Made by a program: the position numbers and the translations under genes
The notes under the pieces: model-generated
The model's input: the letters and a program-made list of their open reading frames with translations, nothing else
Told to the model about the DNA's origin: nothing
The model's database searches: none
Part shown: one piece after another, positions 53,201 through 61,351 of the stretch
Numbering within the stretch: position 1 is the stretch's first letter
How the letters are laid out: every line of letters starts with the position of its first letter
Assembly: GCF_010994095.1 (NCBI RefSeq)
Contig: NZ_WJYO01000005.1
Location: 62,001-126,000, forward strand
Length of the DNA stretch: 64,000 nt
DNA from: Mumia xiangluensis
GTDB taxonomy: Bacteria; Actinomycetota; Actinomycetes; Propionibacteriales; Nocardioidaceae
Direction of reading: 5' to 3'

Positions 53201-53810
53201 GCTCGGGCGCGTCAACCCGTTGGCGCTCGAGGAGTTCTCGGCGCTCGAGGAGCGGCACAAGTTCCTGTCCGAGCAGCTCGAGGACCTGCGCAAGACCCGC
53301 AAGGACCTGCTCGAGATCGTCGACGAGGTCGACAAGCGCGTCGAGGAGGTGTTCACGAGTGCGTGGAAGGACGTGTCGCGCGAGTTCGAAGGCGTCTTCT
53401 CGCGGCTGTTCCCCGGCGGCGAAGGACGCCTGATCCTCACCGACCCGTCGTCGATGCTCACGACGGGCATCGAGGTCGAGGCGCGCCCGCCCGGCAAGAA
53501 GGTCAAGCGGCTGTCGCTGCTGTCCGGCGGCGAGCGGTCGTTGGTGGCGGTCGCGTTCCTGGTGTCGCTGTTCAAGGCACGGCCCAGCCCGTTCTACATC
53601 CTCGACGAGGTCGAGGCCGCACTCGACGACACGAACCTCGGGCGGCTGCTGGAGATCTACGAGGAGCTGCGCGAGAACAGCCAGCTCATCGTGATCACCC
53701 ACCAGAAGCGCACGATGGAGGTCGCCGACGCCCTGTACGGCGTGTCGATGCGCGGCGACGGCGTGTCCGCGGTCATCAGCCAGCGCATCCGCGAGGCCGA
53801 GCCGGCCTAG
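50253..53810 (+). CDS. smc: Chromosome segregation protein SMC
   Basis: 1185 residues from TTG 50253, 7-8 nt after GAAGGAG. Head: MHLKSLTLRGFKSFA, Walker A GPNGSGKSNVVDAL. Long coiled coil from about 165 to 480, hinge at about 495-640 (SVAAVVTVDAGYETAIAAALG, GGHYVAGGS), second coiled coil to about 1000, then signature LSGGERSLVAVAFL and Walker B FYILDEVEAALDD. ATP-driven condensin of the chromosome. Unusually for actinomycetes, rnc/mutM and ftsY are not its immediate neighbours; a thioesterase follows. Confidence 0.97.
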   Translation: MHLKSLTLRGFKSFASATHLQLEPGITCVVGPNGSGKSNVVDALAWVMGEQGAKSLRGGKMEDVIFAGTSGRAPLGRAEVVLTIDNSDGALPIDYAEVTISRTMFRNGGSEYAINGSSCRLLDVQELLSDSGIGREMHVIVGQGQLDSVLQASPEDRRGFIEEAAGVLKHRKRKEKALRKLDATEGNLTRLQDLLAEIRRQLKPLGRQAEVARKAAVVQADVRDARARLLADDVLRSREQLQTELADEEALRLKRSAVEGAVHQKRTEEAALEDALRSDAPRLQEAQDTWYGLNSMRERVQGTAGLAAERVRNAAALPPDDRRGRDPEELEEEATRFEAQEKAITEEVTAAEKGLQDVIAARKGAEEAYQAEERRLADLLRAASDRREGLARLTGQVNTLRTRVLAAEEEIGRLEENRLLAEQRAERAQHEFTGAETQVAGLDSGETGVAAEIDAAEAALEDASDRLAKTTDAVHAADRERAGLEARKEALEMGLARKDGAGAVLGASERLGGVLGSVAAVVTVDAGYETAIAAALGPAADAVAVDTLATAIGAVESLKASEDGRAGLLVGSAAALERGGWPSLPPGTTYAVDVVAAPEGVMAALERMLDRVAVVASIADARALIERDPALVAVTREGDLVGGHYVAGGSQDVPSLIEVQAAVDQAAEKLRALAVRREELGAEVLELKEQRAEAKQRLDVAVAERRAAEAKTNALTEKLAQLGSTVKAAKDEGTRLAAAITAAQKARDDAATGLTELEKRLTDAENAPEDEPDTSGLEGLAEAARTRRAEETDARLALRTSEERARAISGRAAGLRRRATEERTARERDRVRRERLRREGAAARAVGETAQVVLEHLAVSLSAAKKARDEITAARAEREQQLADVRRALRDLSVELSRLTDSVHRDEVARAEQRLRIEALEQRALEEIGVEADSLVAEYGPEVLVPVPRPVDAPEDEPDPDPVPYVRAEQEKRLRTAEKALALLGRVNPLALEEFSALEERHKFLSEQLEDLRKTRKDLLEIVDEVDKRVEEVFTSAWKDVSREFEGVFSRLFPGGEGRLILTDPSSMLTTGIEVEARPPGKKVKRLSLLSGGERSLVAVAFLVSLFKARPSPFYILDEVEAALDDTNLGRLLEIYEELRENSQLIVITHQKRTMEVADALYGVSMRGDGVSAVISQRIREAEPA

Positions 53811-53836
53811 GTATCGTCCGGCGCGTGAGGCTGGGG

Positions 53837-53906
53837 CGAAGCCACGCTTCCTAGGACGAAGCCACACCTACAACGTGCGCTTCGTCCTAGCAGCGGTGGC
53901 TTCGTC
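53837..53906. terminator. Two-step inverted repeat with alternative pairing after smc
   Basis: CTAGGACGAAG (53851-53861) pairs with 53880-53890. CGAAGCCAC (53837-53845) pairs with GTGGCTTCG (53896-53904). A second copy of the left motif, GACGAAGCCAC (53855-53865), can instead pair with 53896-53906 over 11 bp, so two folds exclude each other. It separates smc from a same-strand gene with its own promoter. Confidence 0.7.
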
Positions 53907-53938
53907 GGCGCCCAGACCCTGCTCGCTATCCTCACGAC

Positions 53939-54388
53939 GTGAGTGCCGATTCCCGTGAGACCACCAGCCCCACCCGTGACGACTTCCCGGTCATGCGCCG
54001 GATCACGACGCGCTGGTCCGACGAGGACGTGTACGGCCACGTGAACAACGTGACGTACTACTCGTACTTCGACACCGCCGTCAACGGCTACCTCATCGAC
54101 GCGACCGGCACGGACATCCGCCGCCTCGACGCGATCGGCCTCGTGGTGGAGACGAGCTGCCGGTTCAAGCGCGAGCTCGGGTTCCCCGATGACGTCGAGG
54201 TGGGGCTCGCGGTGGAGAAGCTCGGGAACTCCTCGATCGTGTACGAGATCGGCCTGTTCCAGGGCGCGTCGCCGGAGCCCGCCGCGATCGGGCGGTTCGT
54301 CCACGTCTACGTGACACGCGAGAGCCGCGAGGTGACCCCGGTGCCGGACGCGATCCGTACGGCGGTTGCGCCGCTCGTGCGCGCCTGA
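53939..54388 (+). CDS. Acyl-CoA thioesterase, hotdog fold (4-HBT family)
   Basis: 149 residues from GTG 53939; TATCCT (53927-53932) lies 6 nt upstream, so the mRNA looks leaderless. The family signature is TRWSDEDVYGHVNNVTYYSYFDTAVNGYL with the catalytic Asp replaced-or-present segment D.YGHVNN, followed by ETSCRFKRELGFPDDVEVGLAVEKLG. It hydrolyses acyl-CoA thioesters; the chain specificity is not readable. Confidence 0.9.
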   Translation: MSADSRETTSPTRDDFPVMRRITTRWSDEDVYGHVNNVTYYSYFDTAVNGYLIDATGTDIRRLDAIGLVVETSCRFKRELGFPDDVEVGLAVEKLGNSSIVYEIGLFQGASPEPAAIGRFVHVYVTRESREVTPVPDAIRTAVAPLVRA

Positions 54389-54437
54389 CCCCACCCCGCG
54401 GCAGTTCGCCGTGACAGCCGGCCGCCGTCGGCGGTCC

Positions 54438-54953
54438 TCAGGCGGTCGGGCGCTCGTACACGATCTCGAGGCCGTCCTCCTCGTCCCACTGCTCGCCGAC
54501 CTCGACGAACCCGTACGGCAGGACGAGGTTGCGCGATGCCGCATTGTCCGGTGCGATCGTCACCCGGACGACGCGCACCGCAGGGTCGGCGTCGGCTCGC
54601 GCGAGAAGCACCTCGAACGCTGCCCGCGCATATCCGCGCCGGCGGACCTCCGGGTCGACCGCGTAGCCGATCTCGACCATGCCGTCGTCGTCCGGCGGCC
54701 CGTGGAATCCGGCCCGCCCCACGGCACGTCTGCTGTCCTCGTCCCACACCGCACCGGTGATCCACGCAGCGCTCGGGGGATCGTCGATCACCTGCTGGGC
54801 GCGGATCCGCCACACCCCGAGGAAGTCCTCGCCGACGAACGCGTCGGACAGCGGCACAGGCGCCGTGGCGTTCGCTGCGTCGAGGTCGCCCTCGGCGAGC
54901 GCGCGGAGGGTCTCGGGGGAGAGGTGGATGATGCGGACGCGGGGGAGGGGCAC
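54438..54953 (-). CDS. GNAT-family acetyltransferase
   Basis: 171 residues from the second of two adjacent GTG codons: TACGAT (54960-54965) lies 6 nt upstream of GTG 54953 but only 3 nt from GTG 54956. Acetyl-CoA site in EIGYAVDPEVRRRGYARAAFEVLLARA, then VRVVRVTIAPDNAASRNLVLPYGFVEVG, typical of RimJ/RimL-like enzymes. Substrate unknown. It precedes the AAA gene pair in location only; that pair has its stop 31 bp away on the same strand. Confidence 0.88.
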   Translation of the reverse strand: MPLPRVRIIHLSPETLRALAEGDLDAANATAPVPLSDAFVGEDFLGVWRIRAQQVIDDPPSAAWITGAVWDEDSRRAVGRAGFHGPPDDDGMVEIGYAVDPEVRRRGYARAAFEVLLARADADPAVRVVRVTIAPDNAASRNLVLPYGFVEVGEQWDEEDGLEIVYERPTA

Positions 54954-54984
54954 CACGCGATCGTACGAGTGTCGACCCCGAGGT

Positions 54985-56196
54985 TCAGAGCCGTTTTCGG
55001 ATCGGCCGGCTCCGCAGGTATGCGGCGACGTCCTCCCAGCGGTCGTCGGCGTTGGAGAACTCGACGTGGTCGCGTGCGCGGCGCAGCCAGTCGAGCGTGC
55101 TCGGCCGAAGATCGGTCAGCGCATGGTCGAGATCGGCGGCTCCGAGCGGTGCCTCGTCGCCGGTGTCGAGCGCGCGGTCGATCGCGCGGTCTGCGGCGCG
55201 CTCGACGACGGCACGCAGGTCGGCTCCGGAGAAGAAGTCCGTCCGCGCGACGACGCGATCGATCGCGCGAGCGTCCGTGTGCACGTCGCGGAGCAGGCGC
55301 CGGAGGATCACCGCGCGTGCGTCGGCGTCAGGTGGCGTGATGAACACATGCCGATCGAACCGGCCGGGGCGGACCAGGGCCGTGTCGACGTCCCACGGCT
55401 CGTTGGAGGCGCCGAGCACCAGGATGTCGGTGGTGTCGCTGCCGACCCCGTCCATCGCCTGAAGGAGGACATTGGTGAGACGGCGTGCCGAGTCGCCCTC
55501 CGCCCGGTGGCGCTTGTACGCCAGGGCGTCCAGCTCGTCGATGAACACGACGCAGGGCGCGAGCGCTCGCGCATGGGCGAACACCTCGGCGAGATTCGTC
55601 TCCGAGGCGCCGAAATACGGCGACACGATGTCCTCGATCCGGATCGGCACGAACGGCAGACCGCACTCTCCGGCCACTGCCCGCGCCACGAGGGTCTTGC
55701 CGCATCCCGGCGGGCCGTAGAGCATCACCCCGCCACCGCCTCGCCGGCCGTACTTCGCGTAGAGGTCGGGCCGCACGTACGGCATGACGATCATGCGGTG
55801 CAGAACCTTCTTCAGGTGGTCGAGGCCACCGACGTCGCTGAACCGGACCGTCTCCGCTGCCTGGGCGATCGGGGCATCGGAGGTGGCGAGCGCTGTCGTG
55901 ATGCGCAACTCCAGGTCTGCCAGCCCTTCGACCTCACCGCCGTTTCGCGCGACCTCGAGGCAGCCGCGCGCCACTCCCAGGCGCCCGAGCGCAAGCGCGA
56001 GGTCGGCGACCGCCAGGGCATCGTGGGCAGGGAGCGCGTGCGTCGCGAGCAGACGCTCGTACAGATCGAGCGCTGCGTCGCCCTCACCGTCTGCCCGCAG
56101 CGCTTCGGCGAGCAGGAGCAGCAGAGTCTCGTTGTCCGGGCTCGCCTCGAGTGCGGCACGCAGACCGTCGATGCGCGAGCGACCGGGCGTGGTCAC
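54985..56196 (-). CDS. AAA+ ATPase with N-terminal TPR-like region
   Basis: 403 residues from GTG 56196, overlapping the upstream stop (GTGA). N-terminal helical repeats (about 8-85: LEASPDNETLLLLLAEALRADGEGDAALDLYERLL), then a classic AAA module: FSDVGGLDHLKKVL, Walker A GPPGCGKT, pore-loop-like PYFGASE, Walker B CVVFIDELDALA, second region of homology with RPGRFDRHVF. It resembles one Cdc48/FtsH-type module without a protease domain, suggesting unfolding or disassembly of a partner, possibly at the membrane via the coupled TPR protein. Confidence 0.88.
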   Translation of the reverse strand: MTTPGRSRIDGLRAALEASPDNETLLLLLAEALRADGEGDAALDLYERLLATHALPAHDALAVADLALALGRLGVARGCLEVARNGGEVEGLADLELRITTALATSDAPIAQAAETVRFSDVGGLDHLKKVLHRMIVMPYVRPDLYAKYGRRGGGGVMLYGPPGCGKTLVARAVAGECGLPFVPIRIEDIVSPYFGASETNLAEVFAHARALAPCVVFIDELDALAYKRHRAEGDSARRLTNVLLQAMDGVGSDTTDILVLGASNEPWDVDTALVRPGRFDRHVFITPPDADARAVILRRLLRDVHTDARAIDRVVARTDFFSGADLRAVVERAADRAIDRALDTGDEAPLGAADLDHALTDLRPSTLDWLRRARDHVEFSNADDRWEDVAAYLRSRPIRKRL

Positions 56197-57059
56197 CGCA
56201 TCCTCCGCTTCACCCACGCCGTCAGGAGGGGAGGGAGCACCCAGCTGTACGCCACGAAGGCGATCCACAAAATCGTCGCCGTGATCCACACCGGCTCGGG
56301 GGCCGTCGCTCGGATCAGCCGGAGGGTGATCAGGGCGGCGAGCCAGATCTGCCACCAGGCGAAGCGGCTCACCAGCCTCAACGGCCACATCGCAGGGAGC
56401 ATCGCGACTGCGGACTGTCGTGCGGCGAGCGCCAGAGTCTGGTCGCCGACCCTGCTCGCTGCCGCGCGACGGACGCTGCGTGCCGCTGTGTCGTGATCGC
56501 CGAGCTTCGAGGCCGCAACGGCGTCAAGCACCAGGGCACGGGTGTCTTCCGGGTCCTCAGCGAGGACGCGGCGGGCGCTGGCCTGGACCCGCGGCCAGTT
56601 CTTCGCCTGCGCCGCGATCTCAGCGTCCAGGAGGTGGACCGTCGGATCCTCCGGCGCGATCTCGCGTGCTCGGCGCAGCAGGGAGCGTGCCTCGGACTCG
56701 CGATGTGCGAAGGCGAGGAAGGTGCCGTACTGGGTCACCACCCCGACAGCCTCCGGCAGCTGCTCCTGCGCGATGCGGTAGTGGCGCTCGGCCTCCTCAG
56801 CGTGCTTGAGTGCGTCGGACGCCTGCGCCGCGTAGAAGTGCAGAAGGCCGTTGCCGGGCGCGATCTCCAGCCCGCGGCGGGCGGCAGCCAGCCCGTCCTC
56901 GGGGCGACCGAGTCGCAACAGGGCTAGAGCACGCAGACCGAACGCGTACGGCGGGTCGAGCTCCAGGGCGGTCTCATCCAGGGAGTCGAGGCACCGCTGA
57001 GGATTCCCGACGTCCAACCAGTGCTGCGCGATCGTCAGGGCGTCACTCGTGCTCGTCAT
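56193..57059 (-). CDS. TPR protein with C-terminal membrane helices
   Basis: 288 residues. Five or six tetratricopeptide repeats occupy about 1-190 (for example GRPEDGLAAARRGLEIAPGNGLLHFYAAQA and NWPRVQASARRVLAEDPEDTRALVL). Hydrophobic segments follow at about 220-275 (WWQIWLAALITLRLI, VWITATILWIAFVAYSWVLPPLL), with a basic end KRRMR. It is translationally coupled to the AAA gene, whose own N-terminus has TPR-like repeats. An inner-membrane adaptor for the ATPase is the natural model. Confidence 0.82.
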   Translation of the reverse strand: MTSTSDALTIAQHWLDVGNPQRCLDSLDETALELDPPYAFGLRALALLRLGRPEDGLAAARRGLEIAPGNGLLHFYAAQASDALKHAEEAERHYRIAQEQLPEAVGVVTQYGTFLAFAHRESEARSLLRRAREIAPEDPTVHLLDAEIAAQAKNWPRVQASARRVLAEDPEDTRALVLDAVAASKLGDHDTAARSVRRAAASRVGDQTLALAARQSAVAMLPAMWPLRLVSRFAWWQIWLAALITLRLIRATAPEPVWITATILWIAFVAYSWVLPPLLTAWVKRRMR

Positions 57060-57224
57060 GGCGGGATCGTAGTGACCTATGTCGCATGCGGGACGAGCGG
57101 GCCTGCTCGACGTGAGGAGTGACGCACGTCATGCTCGGGGACCGCTTCCCGAAGACGCGGTTGAGCCGCGGGTGTGAAAGCCTTGGGGAAGTCCGTTTTG
57201 GCCAGATCTTGGGGGTTGTGCCAC

Positions 57225-57473
57225 ATGTCGCCGGCAGTCGTCATCGTGCCCGTCATGCTCATCATCGTCATCGCGGCGATGCTGCTCGTCGTGGTGCTCG
57301 CGTTCCCGTACCGGGGTCGTCGGGTGCCCGCCGCGATGTGGGGTTCGGAACGGATCGACAAGGCCCTCGGCGCATTCGCGGAGCAGGTCGGGATCCAGCC
57401 GGACCCGGACGTCGCCGCGCCGGGGACCGTGAGTCGCGAGCGCGTCAGCTCAGGGTCGTCCACGCCGAGCTGA
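57225..57473 (+). CDS. Small single-pass membrane protein
   Basis: 82 residues from ATG 57225; an in-frame GTG at 57174 would add 17. One long helix at the N-terminus (VVIVPVMLIIVIAAMLLVVVLAF), then a soluble part with RVPAAMWGSERIDKALGAFAEQVGI and a Ser-rich end. Not recognised. Its 3' end overlaps the converging M56 gene by 29 bp. Confidence 0.55.
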   Translation: MSPAVVIVPVMLIIVIAAMLLVVVLAFPYRGRRVPAAMWGSERIDKALGAFAEQVGIQPDPDVAAPGTVSRERVSSGSSTPS

Positions 57474-58359
57474 TCCAGGGCACCGCCAAGGTGAACGTCG
57501 GCCCGAGCACGACGACCGCCGCCAGCACGTAGCACGCGGCACCCTCGATCGCTCCGTGCCGAAGTCCGTCGTCGGCGGTCGTGCTCTCGAGCCGGTCGAT
57601 GCGGCGCACGAGCGTGCTGGTGGCGCCGAGCGCGCCCGCCGGCGCAGGGCGAGAGCCGAGCTTGACGAGCGCACGGGCCAGTGGCGTCGTCCCCGTACGG
57701 CGCCGCGCGTGGTCGTCGGCGAGGAGCTCGACCAGCACCCGGGTGCTGACCAGGGCGGCGTCGCTGCGCAGGGCGCGGGGAAAGGCCCGGTGCAGCGCCG
57801 TGAAGGTGTCGACGACGAGGTCGTGCCGGGCGCGCAGGTGGGCGCTCTCGTGCGCGAGGACCGCGTCGAGCTCCTCCGGTGACAGCGAGTCGAGGGCCCC
57901 GCGAGAGACGACGACACGCGCGTCGAGGCCGGGCACGCAGTAGGCGAGCGGCTCGTTCGCGTCGAGGATGCGGACCGAACGGCGTGCGGCGTCGCGCGCC
58001 CCGACGAGATCCACCATCGCGCGGTGCCGGCGACGGGCCGCGCGCACCTCGACGGCGACGCTCAGCAGCGACCACGTGAGCCGCACGACGACCACGACGG
58101 TGAGGGCGAAGAACGCGACGTGCAGCGCCACGCGCCAGGCTGCCGGATCCGGGTTCGGGACACCTTCGTGGACGACCAGCCACAGCGACGCCGACAGACC
58201 CGCGCCGACGACGGCGAGGATGGCCGCGAGCGCGAGCGCCTGCCAGAGCGCGATCGCGGCCCGGGGCGCGCGGTACGGCCAGTCCATCCGCGCCAGCAGG
58301 GCCGGGACCGGCTGTGCGAGCGCCAGCCCGATCAGCCCGAGGAGGAGCGGGGTGGTCAT
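57445..58359 (-). CDS. M56-family membrane metalloprotease (BlaR1-like, sensor domain absent)
   Basis: 304 residues with four hydrophobic helices and a zinc-protease motif HESAHLRARHD, plus the distal acidic ligand region ELLADDHARR. It lacks the C-terminal penicillin-binding sensor of staphylococcal BlaR1, as do most actinobacterial partners of BlaI. Its start overlaps the blaI stop (ATGA). Expected role: cleave or destabilise the BlaI repressor upon an envelope or respiratory signal. Confidence 0.9.
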   Translation of the reverse strand: MTTPLLLGLIGLALAQPVPALLARMDWPYRAPRAAIALWQALALAAILAVVGAGLSASLWLVVHEGVPNPDPAAWRVALHVAFFALTVVVVVRLTWSLLSVAVEVRAARRRHRAMVDLVGARDAARRSVRILDANEPLAYCVPGLDARVVVSRGALDSLSPEELDAVLAHESAHLRARHDLVVDTFTALHRAFPRALRSDAALVSTRVLVELLADDHARRRTGTTPLARALVKLGSRPAPAGALGATSTLVRRIDRLESTTADDGLRHGAIEGAACYVLAAVVVLGPTFTLAVPWISSAWTTLS

Positions 58360-58724
58360 GGCTCGCGCGCCTCGATGCGCGCGAGGGCTTCGCGGAGGGC
58401 GCGGGCGTCGTCGTCGCTGGCGGTCTCGGCGAAGTGCACGAGCGCCGCGGTCCGGTCGTCGCCTGCTGAGGCCAGCACCTCGTTCAGCAACGTCACCGTC
58501 AGCTCGTCGCGGCCGAGCGTGGGGGCGTACGTGAAGGCGCGGCCGCTGCGCTCGCGGACGACCACGTCCTTGCGGGCCAGCCGGTCGAGGATCGTGGTGA
58601 CGGTCGTGTAGGCGAGGTCACGCCGCGGGGTGAGCCGGTCGAGGACCTCGCGGCCGGTCAGAGGGGTGGGGGACTCCCAGAGGAGGTCCATCACCTCGCG
58701 TTCGAGCTCGCCGAGTCGTGCCAT
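58356..58724 (-). CDS. blaI: BlaI/MecI-family transcriptional repressor
   Basis: 122 residues. Winged helix with LGELEREVMDLLWESPTPLTGREVLDRL and AYTTVTTILDRLARKDVVVRERSGRAFTY, then a dimerisation helix region. The first gene of a two-gene operon with the M56 protease, facing cydA across a region with three BlaI-type palindromes. It is therefore expected to repress itself and very likely cydABDC. Confidence 0.93.
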   Translation of the reverse strand: MARLGELEREVMDLLWESPTPLTGREVLDRLTPRRDLAYTTVTTILDRLARKDVVVRERSGRAFTYAPTLGRDELTVTLLNEVLASAGDDRTAALVHFAETASDDDARALREALARIEAREP

Positions 58725-58745
58725 GCCACCAAGGGTACGGGGTGC

Positions 58746-58818
58746 TACGACGCTGTGTCGTACCCCACCTCTCGAACTACGACGCGGCGTAGTAGATTTC
58801 TCCTACAGAGCGTCGTAG
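58746..58818. promoter_or_regulatory. Three BlaI-type operators between blaI and cydA
   Basis: Site 1: TACGAC-GCTGT-GTCGTA (58746-58762). Site 2: ACTACG-ACGCGG-CGTAGT (58776-58793). Site 3: CTAC...GTAG with TCGTAG right half (58803-58818). All carry the TAC...GTA dyad of BlaI operators. Site 1 is 22 bp from the blaI start; site 3 is 100 bp from cydA. Confidence 0.75.
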
Positions 58819-58917
58819 ACGGTCGGGTGAACACAGCTCGTCAGGGTTGTCACACCGAGTCGCCGCCCACGGTCTCTCGTACTAGCGTGACGAGCACTTC
58901 GAGCCATGAGGGGCACC

Positions 58918-60330
58918 ATGGAAGCACTCGAGATCGCACGGTGGCAGTTCGGCATCACCACCGTGTACCACTTCTTCTTCGTCCCGATCACGATCGGGCT
59001 GTCGTTCCTCGTGGCGGGCCTCGAGCTCGCCTGGGTGCGCACGCGCAACGAGAAGTGGCTCCGTCTGACCAAGTTCTTCGGCAAGGTCTTCCTCATCAAC
59101 TTCGCGATGGGGATCGTGACCGGCATCGTCCAGGAGTTCCAGTTCGGGATGAACTGGTCCGACTACTCCCGCTTCGTCGGCGACATCTTCGGGGCGCCCC
59201 TCGCGATCGAGGGTCTGCTGGCCTTCTTCCTCGAGTCGACGTTCCTCGGCCTGTGGATCTTCGGGTGGGACAAGCTCTCGCCGGCGATCCACAACGCCTG
59301 CATGTGGATCGCCGCGTTCGGCACGGCGTTGTCGGCGTACTTCATCCTCGCCGCCAACTCCTTCATGCAGAACCCGGTCGGCTACACCTACAACGCGGAG
59401 CGGGGCCGCGCGGAGCTGGAGAGCTTCGCCGACGTCCTGACCAACAAGGTCGTCCTCATCACGCTCCCGCACACGCTGTTCGGCGCCTTCATGGTCGCCG
59501 GCGGGCTCGTCGCGGCGATCTCGATGTGGTGGCTGATCCGGCGCAAGCCGGTCGACGCCGACGCGTTCCGCTCCTCGCTGCGGCTCGGCGCCGTGACCCT
59601 GATCGTCGCCGGACTCGGCACGGTCGTGACCGGAGACATCCAGGGCAAGGTCATGACCGAGGTGCAGCCGATGAAGATGGCGGCAGCCGAGGCCCTGTAC
59701 GAGACGCAGCAGCCCGCGCCGTTCTCGATCCTCACCGTGGGCCCGCTCGACGGATCCGAGCCGTTGTTCCAGCTCGAGGTCCCGCACCTCCTGTCGTACC
59801 TCGCGACCGGCACCTGGGACGGCGAGGTGCAGGGCATCAACAACCTCCAGGCCGAGTACGAGGAGACCTTCGGTCCGGGCAACTACAAGCCGTACATCCC
59901 GGTCACGTACTGGTCGTTCCGGGCGATGATCACCTGCGGCATGCTCGCGATGGTCATCGGTGCGTGGATGCTGTGGTCGACCCGGAAGGGCCGCGTCCCG
60001 CGGGGCGACCGGAGATGGCCGGTCTGGCTCGCGGTCGCCGCGACCCTGCTCCCGCTCTTCGCGAACTCCTTCGGCTGGATCTTCACCGAGATGGGCCGCC
60101 AGCCGTGGCTGGTGTTCGGGCTGATGCGCACGGAGGCAGGAGTCTCTCCGAACGTCGGCGCAGGCACGGTGCTGACCTCGCTGATCGTCTTCACCCTCCT
60201 GTACGGCGTCCTGGCCGTGATCGAGGTCAAGCTGCTGCTCAAGGCGATCAAGGCAGGCCTGCCGGACGTGGATCCGGACAACGAGACCGGCAAGCAACCC
60301 GACGACCGCCCGATGGCGTTCGCGTACTGA
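58918..60330 (+). CDS. cydA: Cytochrome bd ubiquinol/menaquinol oxidase subunit I
   Basis: 470 residues. MEALEIARWQFGITTVYHFFF is the family start; the heme ligands are His in TTVYHFFFVP, His in TLPHTLFGAF and Met in the later membrane half; the quinol-binding loop is short (GDIQGKVMTEVQPMKMAAAEALYE... then KPYIPVTYWSFRAM). ATG 58918 is chosen because GAGGGG lies just upstream; ATG 58906 has no ribosome site. High-affinity terminal oxidase for low oxygen or respiratory inhibition. 13 bp before cydB. Confidence 0.96.
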   Translation: MEALEIARWQFGITTVYHFFFVPITIGLSFLVAGLELAWVRTRNEKWLRLTKFFGKVFLINFAMGIVTGIVQEFQFGMNWSDYSRFVGDIFGAPLAIEGLLAFFLESTFLGLWIFGWDKLSPAIHNACMWIAAFGTALSAYFILAANSFMQNPVGYTYNAERGRAELESFADVLTNKVVLITLPHTLFGAFMVAGGLVAAISMWWLIRRKPVDADAFRSSLRLGAVTLIVAGLGTVVTGDIQGKVMTEVQPMKMAAAEALYETQQPAPFSILTVGPLDGSEPLFQLEVPHLLSYLATGTWDGEVQGINNLQAEYEETFGPGNYKPYIPVTYWSFRAMITCGMLAMVIGAWMLWSTRKGRVPRGDRRWPVWLAVAATLLPLFANSFGWIFTEMGRQPWLVFGLMRTEAGVSPNVGAGTVLTSLIVFTLLYGVLAVIEVKLLLKAIKAGLPDVDPDNETGKQPDDRPMAFAY

Positions 60331-60343
60331 GAGGAGACGAGTC

Positions 60344-61351
60344 ATGGAGCTCACCACCGTCTGGTTCTGCGTCGTCGCGTTCCTCTTCATCGGCTACTTC
60401 GTGCTCGAGGGGTTCGACTTCGGCGTCGGCATGCTGCTGCCGTTCCTGGCCAAGAACGACCGCGAGCGGCGGACGATGATCAACACCATCGGGCCGCTGT
60501 GGGACGGCAACGAGGTCTGGCTGATCGTGGCCGGCGCGAGCATCTTCGCCGCGTTCCCGGAGTGGTACGCGACGTTGTTCAGCGGGTTCTACCTGCCGCT
60601 GCTGCTGATCCTGGTCGCGCTGATCGTGCGGGGTGTCGCCTTCGAGTACAGGCACCAGCGCGACGACGCCGCCTGGAAGAAGCGCTGGGACGCCGCGATC
60701 ATCGTCGGCTCGTTCGTGCCCGCCCTGCTGTGGGGCGTCGCGTTCGGCAACATCGTCCGCGGCGTGGAGATCGACGCCGACAAGAACTACGTCGGCACGT
60801 TTTTCGACCTCCTCAACCCGTACGCGCTGCTGGCGGGACTGGTCACCCTCACGCTCTTCCTCACCCACGGCGCGAACTTCCTCGCGCTCAAGACCCGCGG
60901 CATCATCCACGAGCGGGCCCGCGACGCGTCGCTGCGCGTGGGGCTCGTCGCGGCCGTGCTGGCCGTCGCGTTCCTGCTGTGGACGTGCCTCGACCAGGAC
61001 CAGGGCTGGGTGTGGGTCCTCTCCGGCCTCGCTGCGCTCACGTTCGTGGGCGGCCTGATCGCCGCCTGGGCGCGTCGCGACGGCTGGGCCTTCGTCGGCA
61101 CGATGGCGGCGATCGGCTTCGCGGTCACGGCGCTGTTCGTGGGGCTGTTCCCCGACGTCATGCCGTCCACGCTCGACGCGGCGTACAGCCTGACGACCGA
61201 GAACGCCGCCTCGACGGACAAGACGCTGGGCATCATGAGCTGGGTCGCGCTCATCTTCGTGCCGATCGTCATCGGCTACCAGGCGTGGAGCTACTGGGTG
61301 TTTCGCAAGCGGATCAGCGTCGAGTCCATCCCCGAGGCCGTGCACGCATGA
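60344..61351 (+). CDS. cydB: Cytochrome bd oxidase subunit II
   Basis: 335 residues with about eight to nine helices. Typical LEGFDFGVGMLLPFLAKND and TIGPLWDGNEVWLIVAGASIFAAFPEWYATLFSGFY near the N-terminus, later LTHGANFLALKT. Forms the heterodimer with CydA. AGGAGA precedes the start. Stop overlaps the cydD ATG. Confidence 0.97.
   Translation: MELTTVWFCVVAFLFIGYFVLEGFDFGVGMLLPFLAKNDRERRTMINTIGPLWDGNEVWLIVAGASIFAAFPEWYATLFSGFYLPLLLILVALIVRGVAFEYRHQRDDAAWKKRWDAAIIVGSFVPALLWGVAFGNIVRGVEIDADKNYVGTFFDLLNPYALLAGLVTLTLFLTHGANFLALKTRGIIHERARDASLRVGLVAAVLAVAFLLWTCLDQDQGWVWVLSGLAALTFVGGLIAAWARRDGWAFVGTMAAIGFAVTALFVGLFPDVMPSTLDAAYSLTTENAASTDKTLGIMSWVALIFVPIVIGYQAWSYWVFRKRISVESIPEAVHA

Noticed and set aside
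57060-57224. A regulatory RNA between the TPR gene and the small membrane protein gene
   Set aside because: No stable inverted repeat or promoter could be supported in this 165-bp stretch.
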